A DNA stretch of 15,569 nt from Acanthamoeba sp. SK_2022b (taxonomy: Eukaryota > Discosea > Longamoebia > Acanthamoebidae). Positions 1 through 7,404 of this stretch are shown here, in pieces; the first letter of the stretch is position 1, and the number at the start of each line of letters is the position of its first letter. The notes beneath the pieces are model-generated. The model was not told the DNA's origin. It searched no databases and worked only from the letters and a program-made list of their open reading frames with translations. The stretch lies in assembly GCA_027943245.1 (NCBI GenBank), contig JANDJZ010001777.1, positions 1-15,569 on the forward strand, read 5' to 3'. The position numbers and the translations under genes were made by a program.

Positions 1-654
1 TACACCATTAGCAGAGAAACCTGAGATGCTCTGCGACTGAGGCAATGGAATATCGGTCCCACCGAGAACCACAGCTATTACAGAACCGCTAGTGTTGTGA
101 GCAGCCATCGAGGTGGCGGTAGTTCCTCCAGCCCCTGCTGGTCCAGTGGGGCCTGTGGGACCAGGCAAGCCAATATCACCCTGTGCCCCCGTCGGACCTT
201 GAAGGCCCGTGGCACCAATGGGGCCTTGAGCGCCTGTCTGGCCCGCTGGGCCTTGAATGCCAATCGGACCTGTGGGTCCCGCCGGTCCTGCCTGGCCGGT
301 GGCTCCGGTCGCGCCCGCCGGTCCTGTGGCACCAGTCGCTCCGGTTGCTCCCGTTGGACCCGGGTTCCCCACAATCGCGCCTGCTGCGCACTTGCCCAGC
401 CGCCCCGTCGCGTCGTCATAGCAGGCCACGCTGCCAGCCTCCGTTGTATTGGACAGGTTGGGCAGATATACATCGCCTGTTTCCATCACCCGGAGCCGCT
501 CTGCATTACCTGCATTGTTCTTGATGACGAATCCACCATTGGCCGGTGGTGTGATGGTGATGTCGGCGCCGCCAGGAGCCGCCACTGCAGCACCGCTCAA
601 GACGATGGCCGCGGCGAAAGAGACAGAGCGCAGCGTGAATTTCATGGTTTTCAT
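1..654 (-). CDS. Collagen-like (Gly-X-Y repeat) secreted protein, C-terminus off the left edge
   Basis: This frame is open from the ATG at 654 to the window edge (218 codons), so the true C-terminus is not visible. The N-terminus starts [20 protein letters not shown] and continues to an AVAAP-type cleavage site, a typical Sec signal peptide. Residues 27-95 form a non-repetitive head with two Cys. Residues 96-176 are 27 uninterrupted Gly-X-Y triplets rich in GPT, GAT and GPA, the signature of a bacterial collagen triple helix. The tail begins [20 protein letters not shown], resembling the trimerising C-terminal domain that follows the stalk in other bacterial collagen-like proteins. It is probably exported and surface-exposed. 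The start lies 18 bp after the stop of the IPTL-CTERM gene and has no convincing Shine-Dalgarno, suggesting co-transcription and perhaps coupled translation. An alternative start is the second ATG at 645. Plus-strand ORFs over this repeat are shadows. Confidence 0.85.
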   Translation of the reverse strand, partial: MKTMKFTLRSVSFAAAIVLSGAAVAAPGGADITITPPANGGFVIKNNAGNAERLRVMETGDVYLPNLSNTTEAGSVACYDDATGRLGKCAAGAIVGNPGPTGATGATGATGPAGATGATGQAGPAGPTGPIGIQGPAGQTGAQGPIGATGLQGPTGAQGDIGLPGPTGPTGPAGAGGTTATSMAAHNTSGSVIAVVLGGTDIPLPQSQSISGFSANGV

Positions 655-672
655 GGTCTGAATGTGTAGTGG

Positions 673-1362
673 CTAACCTTGTGCAGTGCGGCGCTGACGC
701 CAAAGCGCCAGTCCCATGAGCACAGAGAGAAGGACCAACCCATACTCGCTCAGTGTGGGAATGGCCGCAGCCGATGGGCCGGGACCTGCACCGATCTGCA
801 CAGTGGGCGGAACCGTCGCATTGGTGCGTACCACCGTCGCACCGGGCCCCAGGTTGATGACCGCAGTGCCGCTGGCAGCCTGCAGCACCACAGGCTGACC
901 AGGCACTCCCTCGACGGTCAGCGTCCCGAGCACGGTGATATTTGCCCCGACAGGCAGCACAAAGGTGCGGCCCATGCTGCTCCTGATGGTCAGGTTCTGC
1001 ACGACCAGGGTGCCGCTGAGCTGGCTGGTGTTGCCCGGATCGCAGCCGTCGCGCAGCTCGATCGTGTTGTTGCCGGCATTCAGTGATCCGTTGATCTGCA
1101 GGTCACCACCCACCGACAGCGTTCCGCCACTGTTGGTGATGGCGGCGGTACTTGCGAACGTAGCCGAAGAATCGACGGTCAGCGCGCCTCCCAGGTCCAG
1201 GGTTCCTTGCATGTCCAGCGCAGAGCAGGACAGGTCCACGGCCCCGCCCGGCGGGACAACCAGAGAGCTGCCCGGTGGATAGGACCACTGGGCCGCTGCG
1301 TTGGAGGACAGCATGAGGGCCAAGCCTGCTCCACCCAGACATCGCCAAAGGGAAAACTTCAT
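673..1362 (-). CDS. Small IPTL-CTERM secreted protein
   Basis: From the ATG at 1362 the product is 229 aa. It starts MKFSLWRCLGGAGLALMLSS, a signal peptide with a likely cleavage after NAAA (about residue 24). The body is made of short beta-strand repeats of the type GTLDLGG, GTLSVGGDLQI and GTLVVQNLTI, suggesting a beta-solenoid or pectin-lyase-like stalk, with Cys in DLSCS and RDGCD. The last 30 residues are an IPTL-CTERM sorting signal: AIPTLSEYG, a hydrophobic helix, then a basic RQRR cluster. In known systems this signal is processed by an exosortase-type enzyme (XrtH), which is not in this window. An in-frame extension to 1494 exists, but its 44 residues would sit ahead of the signal peptide and overlap a promoter-like region, so the internal start is preferred. 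GGAA lies about 9 nt before it. The collagen-like gene follows 18 bp downstream. The function of the mature protein is unknown. Confidence 0.85.
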   Translation of the reverse strand: MKFSLWRCLGGAGLALMLSSNAAAQWSYPPGSSLVVPPGGAVDLSCSALDMQGTLDLGGALTVDSSATFASTAAITNSGGTLSVGGDLQINGSLNAGNNTIELRDGCDPGNTSQLSGTLVVQNLTIRSSMGRTFVLPVGANITVLGTLTVEGVPGQPVVLQAASGTAVINLGPGATVVRTNATVPPTVQIGAGPGPSAAAIPTLSEYGLVLLSVLMGLALWRQRRTAQG

Positions 1363-1405
1363 CAGACAAGTTCCGTTGAACCTGAGCGCAAGGTGCGCAC
1401 AAGTG

Positions 1406-1434
1406 AAATGATTGAAAGTGTCAATTATTGTCAA
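1406..1434 (-). promoter_or_regulatory. Candidate sigma-70 promoter for the IPTL/collagen pair
   Basis: On the minus strand a perfect TTGACA (1434-1429) is followed after 17 nt by TCATTT (1411-1406), a poor -10 match. A second TTGACA lies 10 bp further downstream (1424-1419), giving overlapping -35-like boxes in an AT-rich segment 45-70 bp upstream of the start at 1362. The position fits; the -10 assignment is weak. Confidence 0.35.
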
Positions 1435-1710
1435 CAGAAACAAAAAGTTAATGATTGAGTTTTTCAACCAAGAAAACATTCGCGTTTGGCGCAAGAATCC
1501 GCAGCATTAATTCCAGCGGACGGGCTCTGCCGTTCCCGATTCCGGAGGCGCATCGCTAATCCATCTTCTGATTCACGGTCTCACTTGATCGCGTTTAGCA
1601 GGGCCATCGCCGCCGCCCATCATGAAGTACATCGATGGAGATAACGCCAAGCTCGAACAGGTCAATGCCGCCATCGGCGGCGCTTTAGGGGAGGGGGGCT
1701 GCGGTATGCA

Positions 1711-2706
1711 TTAACTCGCGGACGGAACTCCGTCGAGGCTGTCGCATCCCGTACGATCATATGGTCGCTTGTGAAACAGGTGCGGGTGGGTCTGGTACCA
1801 ATCTTTCATGGCCTGCATCGGCGTACTGCTCTTGAGCGCTGACTGCGGCAACTGGTGGTTGTACAAGGCCACATAGCGCAGCAAGGTCTCCTCCATGTCC
1901 TCGCGGCTGTTGAACCGGTGGGTCTTCAGAACGTCCGCAATGCGTCCATTGAACCGCTCCACCATGCCGTTGGTTCTGGGCGTCCTGGGCTTGGTCAATC
2001 GGTGCTCTATGCCCAACTCCCGGCACAGTTGATCGAATTCATGGTTGCCGCTGGGTTCGCGTTCCTTGCTGGCAAACAGACGGTCCGTGAACTCTTTGCC
2101 GTTGTCGGTCAACAGCTTGTTGATCCTGATCGGACAGGCCTTGTGCAACGCCTTGAGGAAGGCCTGTGCACTGGCGGCGGTCTTGTTGGACTTGAGCTGC
2201 ACAAACACCCAACGCGTGGCCCTGTCGATGGCCACGAATAGGTAGCGCCGGCTGCTCTCATCCTGCATCTGGGGCAGGTACTTCACGTCCATGTGCACGT
2301 AGCCTGGCTCGTAGCTCTTGAAGGCCTTGTGGGCTACCGCAGGCTCCTGGGGCTTGAGGGCGTTGAGGTTGCCCGCTCCATGGCGGCGCAAGCACCTGTC
2401 CAGCCCGGAGCGCGAGACATGGGGACAGATGAACTCCCGTGTCACGGCCAGCAGGTCATCCAAAGGTAGCAGCAAGGTACGGCGCAAGTGAACCACCACG
2501 GTCTCTTGCGCAGGCGTGAGCACCGTCTGCAGGCGATGGGCCGTGTGCGAGCGGTCTGCAAAGACATCGCGCTTCTTCCACTTGTAGACCGTCTGCTCAG
2601 TGATCCCAAAGCGCTGGGCCAGGATGCTGGCTGGTTCATCGCTGGCTGCGATCTCGGCACGCACGGCGGGCGTGGTGCGGGCGTTCTTGTGCAGGGCTAT
2701 CAACAT
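1711..2706 (-). CDS. IS481-family transposase
   Basis: The product is 331 aa, normal length for the family. Residues 24-45 form a helix-turn-helix (ILAQRFGITEQTVYKWKKR) for end binding. The rve/DDE integrase core has D140 (YVHMDVKY), D201 (LLTDNGKEF) and E250 (NGMVERFNGRI), so the catalytic triad is intact. The ATG at 2706 has AGGGAG about 8 nt upstream. The reading frame passes through the left terminal repeat (the residues around RTGCD are the repeat itself) and takes its last residues and stop codon from flanking DNA at 1711. The C-terminal tail SLDGVPSAS is therefore specific to this insertion. No frameshift is seen, so the enzyme may be active. Confidence 0.93.
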   Translation of the reverse strand: MLIALHKNARTTPAVRAEIAASDEPASILAQRFGITEQTVYKWKKRDVFADRSHTAHRLQTVLTPAQETVVVHLRRTLLLPLDDLLAVTREFICPHVSRSGLDRCLRRHGAGNLNALKPQEPAVAHKAFKSYEPGYVHMDVKYLPQMQDESSRRYLFVAIDRATRWVFVQLKSNKTAASAQAFLKALHKACPIRINKLLTDNGKEFTDRLFASKEREPSGNHEFDQLCRELGIEHRLTKPRTPRTNGMVERFNGRIADVLKTHRFNSREDMEETLLRYVALYNHQLPQSALKSSTPMQAMKDWYQTHPHLFHKRPYDRTGCDSLDGVPSAS

Positions 2707-2816
2707 GGCTTCACTCCCTGGGTGGATTGCAAGGACTCTATCAACTCCTTTAGAACGGCTCGGGCCATGAAGAGTGGATAGCGTTTAGAGTCTATGCAAT
2801 CGTCCGGGATGCGACA
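1740..2816 (-). mobile_element. IS481-family insertion sequence, 1077 bp
   Basis: Terminal inverted repeats bound the element. The left end at 1740 reads TGTCGCATCCCGTACGAT; the right end, read inward from 2816, is TGTCGCATCCCGGACGAT (17 of 18 identical). The TGT terminus is typical of IS481. The single transposase gene inside is on the minus strand. The flanks (GAGGC on the left, CATAA on the right) show no matching target duplication, so this copy may be old or one junction may have been rearranged. The transposase stop lies 27 bp outside the left repeat. Confidence 0.9.
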
Positions 2817-2955
2817 CATAACTGCTCTGCGGGGGCCTGTGACGAAGTGGTGTTAGCCACTCTTAGCACGACGTGCTGATGCCCGCGAACTGAGGCTTCA
2901 CATGGTCGGCTGATAGCAGTGTGCTTTCGCCTACAAGAGAGGCCTCTCAGCAAAC

Positions 2956-4152
2956 CTACTTTGTCGCGGCCAGTTGGCTGATTCTCTGCATTGCGTTGTA
3001 GATTTCGCCAGCCATATACGAAGAAATCACTTCACTGCTAACGCCAGGAACGAGGGCAGCGCTTCCCTTCTCAGCGGAAGCGCTCCAATGCAGATTAAAC
3101 AAAAGCTCCTTCATATCGGCAGACTCCATTACATCAGACATCAGCCCGTGAAATTCCGTAATGATCTCCATACGTTTCTCGCCATCCTTCGCCAGCTTGC
3201 AAAGCTGCTGAAACCAAGATGCTCCACGCAGGTATTCTAGGAATTCAAGTACTTCAGGTTGATATACACCCTCCTGCCCATCAACCAAGAACTCTTTCCC
3301 TGGCGCAAAAGTATCACGATAACGGAGAAGCTCCTGTAGCTCATCAGCATTGATGTCAAAATCCAGCGCTGCCAACTTCTTGCGCGGCACTTTTAGCCAG
3401 CGCAGTTTCATTTCATGTACATCGCTCGTAATGCGCTGCGGAACCTGGCTCACACCCTTCTCATACATCTGGATATCCTGAACAAGGAGAGGACGTTTCC
3501 CGATCAGGGAGGTTTTTGCCTCCTCACAAGCCCGGATGATCCAGTAAGATTGATCCTTGTCTTTGGCACTGAAGCTCGTGGAACTCCGGGCAATGAACTG
3601 AATATTTTCTGCCATTTCCCAAGCCACCACTGCCCAATAGCGGTGATCTGTCAGCTTCTCTCGGGAAGGCGATTCGTCATGAATATACTCATTCCATGGA
3701 CCGCTGGGCACAGTTCCGATGGCGGCAACCACTGCGGTCTTTTCATGGGTTCCCAACCATCCATAGCCATGAGCCTTGCCCCCTTCGAAAACACATAGAG
3801 CGTAGTCTTTACTGCTCTCCTCTGATTCAAAACGGACGAAGCTTCCATCTCGCACAAAAGAAGCCAGCGCCTCAAACTGTTCGGATACCTGTTTGGTTAT
3901 TTTATCAACATCAATCTCATCAATTATTAGCAGAGTTTTTTGATATTTTCCATGCCAGCCAATAGCTGCCATTGCGGCATCCAACGGCATATCCTCGGCA
4001 ATCCATCCCTTGTCCTGCAGAAGCTTGGAAATCTCCTTGCCTTGCTTCTTGGCAATCTTGATGTTGATTTCAGTCTGACGAAAAGCGATACCCATTGCCA
4101 ATTTCCTCTGAATATTTATCGCAAGCCTTGACACAGCTTCAGGCGCACGCAT
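2956..4152 (-). CDS. Hypothetical protein, about 398 aa, family not recognised
   Basis: I do not recognise this protein. The frame runs to an upstream ATG at 4173, but the ATG at 4152 is preceded by GGAGGG with 7 nt spacing and is preferred. A third candidate at 4095 has AGAGGAAA upstream. The product looks soluble, with no signal peptide or membrane segment. The N-terminal 60 residues are helical and basic. A mixed alpha/beta middle contains LLIIDEIDVDK, which resembles a Walker B string, but no P-loop is present. The central part is rich in Trp and aromatics (HGYGWLGTHEKT, GPWNEYIHDE, HRYWAVVAWEMAENIQF), and the C-terminal third is helical. Base composition is less GC-rich than in the conserved genes to the right, suggesting acquisition. 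It is flanked by the IS481 copy and a phage-gene remnant. A cargo role is possible, but no function is assigned. Confidence 0.75.
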   Translation of the reverse strand: MRAPEAVSRLAINIQRKLAMGIAFRQTEINIKIAKKQGKEISKLLQDKGWIAEDMPLDAAMAAIGWHGKYQKTLLIIDEIDVDKITKQVSEQFEALASFVRDGSFVRFESEESSKDYALCVFEGGKAHGYGWLGTHEKTAVVAAIGTVPSGPWNEYIHDESPSREKLTDHRYWAVVAWEMAENIQFIARSSTSFSAKDKDQSYWIIRACEEAKTSLIGKRPLLVQDIQMYEKGVSQVPQRITSDVHEMKLRWLKVPRKKLAALDFDINADELQELLRYRDTFAPGKEFLVDGQEGVYQPEVLEFLEYLRGASWFQQLCKLAKDGEKRMEIITEFHGLMSDVMESADMKELLFNLHWSASAEKGSAALVPGVSSEVISSYMAGEIYNAMQRISQLAATK

Positions 4153-4182
4153 GAAACGCCCTCCCAGGCGCATGCGTTCAAG

Positions 4183-4308
4183 TTACGAACGCAGCTTCCC
4201 GCAGACGGAATATAGCCTCAGAGCACCCTCCGGAAGTTGACGCTTTGTCCAGTCATCACCACCTGCGGATCTATTCTCAAGCGAAGCCTGCCATTCAGAA
4301 ACGATCAT
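4183..4308 (-). other. Possible small ORF (41 aa) in frame with the downstream orphan gene
   Basis: An ATG at 4308 opens 41 codons (starting MIVSEWQASLENRSAGGDDW) and ends with TAA at 4183-4185. It is in the same frame as, and only three codons before, the ATG at 4173. It has no proper ribosome binding site: GAGGA abuts the start. It could be a leader peptide, the tail of a longer ancestral gene separated by a stop, or chance. Confidence 0.2.
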
Positions 4309-4640
4309 TCCTCGGGCGCCGAAGAGTTCGAATAATGGCTCTCAGTCCTGCCGTATTTCTTGGCCGTCGCAGTGAGCGCACAAGGGCCGTGGGCCGCTCG
4401 GACGCCCTGCGTTCCGCGCAGACCTCGCTGCGTACCGCCTCCTTGCGTACCGACTGCTCGGCCTTGTCATGGATGCGCTCCGACAGCACCCAGCTCCAGT
4501 CATCACTCTCAGCGCCTTGCGGATCGCCCCCCCTGGCTGATGTCCTGCTCTGCTGCGATCTGCCTCAGGCCCTTGATGCCGGCCCTGTAGTCCAGCTCGA
4601 TGCGTTCCCACTGCGGAAACTGCTTGTATTCCGTGCTCAT
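4295..4640 (-). pseudogene. Remnant of a phage small-terminase-like gene (copy A)
   Basis: The ATG at 4640 begins MSTEYKQFPQWERIELDYRA and continues GIKGLRQIAAEQDIS, the helix-turn-helix start typical of phage DNA-packaging small subunits (WERIE-DYRAG-LR-IAAEHGIS type). That frame ends at a TGA at 4509. A different frame then carries SDDWSWVLSERIHDKAEQSV and RKEAVRSEV, which is how such proteins usually continue. Reading all of it needs at least one frameshift around 4510-4545. After about 4400 the sequence loses family resemblance, ending at a stop at 4295. It is a decayed prophage gene, not expected to be functional. A second partial copy lies near 8665-8727. The terminase assignment rests on remembered motifs, not an alignment. 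Confidence 0.5.
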
Positions 4641-4828
4641 CCCCCGAAGCTGGCAGGCTTGGGACGACCGCCGCAGGACCAGGCCGCCTAGCCGGAGTAA
4701 CTACCAAGTTTCAGTGATAGACACAATATACACAAATTCATACAATTTGCAGCGCGTTTGGTCATCAAACAAAAGTTCAGCAAACAGAGCTAGAGAGATT
4801 GCGCCGATCTCCAAAGTAAGGGAACAAC

Positions 4829-6763
4829 ATGTCTTCTGGGGTTTTCCGCACATGGGTGCTAGGCGGCATCTTTGCTCTTGTCACCTACACCGGCTCTGCA
4901 AGCGCACAGCTGATCTTGTCCGCGTCCCACACCGATGCCTCTTGTAACGGGGCAAACAACGGCACGGCCACCGCCCAAATCACCCAGAACGGTGTTGCGC
5001 CCTTCAGCTACTCATGGAGCCCCTCTGGAGGCACAAACGCTACCGCAACAGGGCTCACAGCAGGCACCTATACAGTTACGGTTACTGACAATAACGGCCT
5101 ACAAGGAACAGCGTCTACTACCGTTGGACAGCCTGAAACATTGTCAGGCACACAGTCGCAGATCAATCCCGTTGGAGGCAACAACGGTAGCGCAACAGTT
5201 GTCGCGACAGGGGGGACTCCTGGCTACACTTACTCATGGACCCCCTCCGGTGGCGCAGCGGCAACCGCGACAGGACTGGCTCCCGGTCAATATTCGGTGA
5301 CCATCACAGACTCCAAAGCCTGCCAAACCACGCTGAGCTACACGCTTGTAGCTCCTGCCGCCTCAGTGCAATCAGTAAGCGTCCCCCCCGACGGAACCTA
5401 TAGTGCTGGACAGAACCTGCAGTTCACTGTGACCTACAGCGCTCCCGTGACCGTCACAGCTGGCGGCACGCCCTCAATTCCTTTGACGATTGGTTCAACT
5501 CTGCGGCAAGCGAACTTCGTCGGTGGCAGCAACAGCTCCGCCCTGACCTTCATATATACCGTGCAGCCAGGTGATGTTGACGCAAATGGAGTGTCGTTAG
5601 GAACCGCTATCGATCTCAACGGGAGCACGATGACGAGCGGAGGCACAAACGTTGTGCTGAATTTGGCGAACGTAGGCGCCACGACCGGCGTACTGGTGAA
5701 TGGACAGCAAAACCAGAACATCACGTTCCCAAACCCCGGCGACCAAACTTTCGGCACAACGCCAACACTGACCGCGACGGCCAGCTCCAGCCTGCCGGTG
5801 GCCTTCAGCGCAAACACAACTGCGGTATGCACGGTCACCACGGGCGGCACGCTGACTTTTGTGAACACAGGCTCTTGCACCGTTGATGCGAACCAAAGTG
5901 GTAACGCAAGCTACCTGCCTGCATCACAGGTGTCTCAAACCTTCATGGTGAATGCAGCGGCACCCGGAGCCCCCACCATCGGCAACATCGCTGCAGACGA
6001 CGGGCAGGCTACGGTAACCTTCACTGCACCTGCTTCCAATGGCGGCGCGCCCATCACAGGCTATACCGTGATCGGGACCCCCGTGGCCGTGCCCGGTGCG
6101 CCTGGTGTGATCACTCAGCAAGGAACGACATCCCCCATTGTCGTGGCTGGCCTGAGCAATGGCTTCACCTATAACTTCACGGTCGCAGCCTCCAACGGGA
6201 CAACCGGTGCAGCCTCTGCAAGCACACAAGCCACGCCACGCAAACTGCAACTGGTGAGCGCGCCCGGCAGCGTGCCTAGCATGACCGGCATACCGTCTGC
6301 CACGATGTCCGGCGGCGGCACCACTTGCACGCTGCAACCTGGCGGCGGCTTCGGACCTGTGACCTCCACCCCACCGAACCTGCAAGCGCCCAGCGGACAG
6401 TTCGCTTTCAGCGCCGAAAACTGCACCGGATCTGTGACGATGACTCTCACCTATCCCAGCGCTCTCCCCGAAGGCGTGCAGTTCCGCAAGCCCGATGGTG
6501 TCGGCGGCTGGTTTAACCCTGCGACCGCGCTGAACGTGATCGTGGACAGCGCGCGCACCACGGTGACCTACACCATCACGGACAACGGCCCTGGTGACAC
6601 CAACCCTGCCGTGGGCGTGATCGCCGATCCGCTCGTGCCCGTGCTGGCAGCAGCCCCAGCAGGAGGCGCGGCAGCCGTTCCCACGCTCAGCGAATGGGGC
6701 GCCATCCTGATGTCTGCCCTGCTGGCAATATTCGGCCTGCGCCGCATGCGCCGCCAGCGCTGA
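4829..6763 (+). CDS. Multidomain IPTL-CTERM surface protein with SprB-like repeats
   Basis: The product is 644 aa. The ATG at 4829 has a good Shine-Dalgarno (TAAGGGAACAAC). A signal peptide (residues 1-26, ending SASA) precedes two SprB-type repeats at about 29-103 and 104-175. Each carries a NGTATA/NGSATV strand, a YSWSPSGG or YSWTPSGG motif and a GTYTVTVTD or GQYSVTITD strand. Residues 180-292 resemble a strand-rich domain seen in large bacterial surface proteins (VTYSAPVTVT, YTVQPGDVDANG). Residues 293-376 are Ig/MBG-like (ITFPNPGDQTFGTTPTLTA) with two Cys, and 378-470 are fibronectin-III-like (GAPITGYTV ... YNFTVAASNG). Residues about 500-606 resemble a choice-of-anchor segment ending DNGPGDTNPAVGVIADPLV. 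The C-terminus is VPTLSEWG (617-624), a hydrophobic helix and RRMRRQR, an IPTL-CTERM signal. It is probably exported, processed by an exosortase and displayed as an adhesin-like protein. The gene appears monocistronic. Confidence 0.88.
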   Translation: MSSGVFRTWVLGGIFALVTYTGSASAQLILSASHTDASCNGANNGTATAQITQNGVAPFSYSWSPSGGTNATATGLTAGTYTVTVTDNNGLQGTASTTVGQPETLSGTQSQINPVGGNNGSATVVATGGTPGYTYSWTPSGGAAATATGLAPGQYSVTITDSKACQTTLSYTLVAPAASVQSVSVPPDGTYSAGQNLQFTVTYSAPVTVTAGGTPSIPLTIGSTLRQANFVGGSNSSALTFIYTVQPGDVDANGVSLGTAIDLNGSTMTSGGTNVVLNLANVGATTGVLVNGQQNQNITFPNPGDQTFGTTPTLTATASSSLPVAFSANTTAVCTVTTGGTLTFVNTGSCTVDANQSGNASYLPASQVSQTFMVNAAAPGAPTIGNIAADDGQATVTFTAPASNGGAPITGYTVIGTPVAVPGAPGVITQQGTTSPIVVAGLSNGFTYNFTVAASNGTTGAASASTQATPRKLQLVSAPGSVPSMTGIPSATMSGGGTTCTLQPGGGFGPVTSTPPNLQAPSGQFAFSAENCTGSVTMTLTYPSALPEGVQFRKPDGVGGWFNPATALNVIVDSARTTVTYTITDNGPGDTNPAVGVIADPLVPVLAAAPAGGAAAVPTLSEWGAILMSALLAIFGLRRMRRQR

Positions 6764-6785
6764 TGCAGGCCTGACCTGAAAAAGC

Positions 6786-6799
6786 AAGGCCCGCAACTG
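6786..6799 (+). terminator. Left half of a split bidirectional terminator
   Basis: Arm AAGGCCCGCA (6786-6795) lies 22 bp after the IPTL gene stop, preceded by an A-rich run. Its complement TGCGGGCCTT is at 8249-8258, followed by TTCCTTT. With the 1.45 kb IS3 element and one copy of CTG removed, the arms would form a 9-10 bp GC-rich stem with a 2-4 nt loop and T-rich tracts on both sides. That is a rho-independent terminator serving both the plus-strand IPTL gene and the convergent gene at 8275-8553. The insertion has separated the arms. Confidence 0.8.
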
Positions 6800-6850
6800 T
6801 GAACTGCACCCCAAAAGTTGGACACCAGTCCAACCTATGGGGTGTTTTTC

Positions 6851-7390
6851 ATGGCGAAGCACGATGAGCGCTTGAAGCTCGAAGTTGTTCAGAAATATTT
6901 ATCGGGGTCGGCCGGTCACAGGACGCTGGCGCAGCAGTACGGTGTGAGCCGCTCCTGCCTGCGCGGATGGGTCAACGCCTACCGGGAGCACGGCGAGAGC
7001 GCGTTGCGCAAGAAGCGCAGCGAGTACAGCGCGCAGTTCAAGATCTCGGTGCTGCAACGCATGAAGCAGCAGGGGTTATCGCAAACGCAAGTGGCCGCGT
7101 TGTTCGATTTGCGTGGCGGATCAGGTGTCGTATCGAAGTGGCTGAGCCAGTATCATGAAGGTGGTCCCGAGGCACTCAAACCCAAGCCTCGGGGCCGTCC
7201 GAAGAAGATGCCGACTCCCAAGCCCCCCAAGAACCTGCCGCCGCAGGCTGACGATGCCAGCGCACTGGAGACGCTGCGCAAAGAAAACGAGTATCTGCGT
7301 GCGGAGGTGGCCTACCTAAAAAAAGTGCAGGCCTTGGTTCGGGAAGGCCGGCAAGCTGCGCCCAAAAAGCGCAAGCCGTCCTCGAGCTGA
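6851..7390 (+). CDS. IS3-family OrfA (DNA-binding protein)
   Basis: The product is 179 aa from the ATG at 6851 (MAKHDERLKLEVVQKYL). An in-frame extension begins at 6818 but lies in the left terminal repeat region, so it is rejected. Two tandem helix-turn-helix segments are visible: HRTLAQQYGVSRSCLRGWVN and, further on, GLSQTQVAALFDLRGGSGVV. A basic proline-rich linker (KPKPRGRPKKMPTPKPPK) follows. A leucine-zipper-like coiled coil near the end (ALETLRKENEYLRAEVAYLK) would allow dimerisation. The frame contains A7 followed by G at 7318-7325, where ribosomes can shift -1 into orfB to make the OrfAB transposase. Confidence 0.92.
   Translation: MAKHDERLKLEVVQKYLSGSAGHRTLAQQYGVSRSCLRGWVNAYREHGESALRKKRSEYSAQFKISVLQRMKQQGLSQTQVAALFDLRGGSGVVSKWLSQYHEGGPEALKPKPRGRPKKMPTPKPPKNLPPQADDASALETLRKENEYLRAEVAYLKKVQALVREGRQAAPKKRKPSSS
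7318..7325 (+). promoter_or_regulatory. Programmed -1 frameshift site between orfA and orfB
   Basis: The sequence CTAAAAAAAG contains the classic slippery heptamer A-AAA-AAG. OrfA reads CTA AAA AAA GTG. The -1 frame reads AAA AAA AGT and stays open into orfB (KKSAGLGSGRPASCAQKAQA, then VLELRPEHSLRALL). The two frames differ by exactly -1. This is the standard IS3-family mechanism. Confidence 0.8.
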
Positions 7391-7404
7391 GGCCAGAGCA
7401 TTCG

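Noticed and set aside
127..369. Short repetitive pattern that could suggest a CRISPR or satellite array
   Set aside because: The periodicity is 9 bp and encodes Gly-X-Y triplets; there are no constant-length repeats with unique spacers.
97..669. Long plus-strand ORF (190 codons) and other ORFs over the same bases
   Set aside because: It is the complement of the Gly-X-Y repeat coding region; Cys/Arg/Ser-rich composition and no ribosome binding site. The minus frame has a signal peptide and collagen repeats.
2937..2948. 12-bp palindrome GAGAGGCCTCTC after the orphan gene as a terminator
   Set aside because: The hairpin would be short and no T-run follows in the gene's direction.
3890..3930. 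Walker B-like string LLIIDEID in the orphan protein as evidence of an ATPase
   Set aside because: No P-loop GxxxxGK[ST] or other NTPase motif is present in the protein, so the string alone is not enough.
5924..6862. 312-codon minus-strand ORF antisense to the IPTL protein
   Set aside because: It is a shadow frame opposite a gene with clear domains; composition is low-complexity Gly/Arg/His with no motif.
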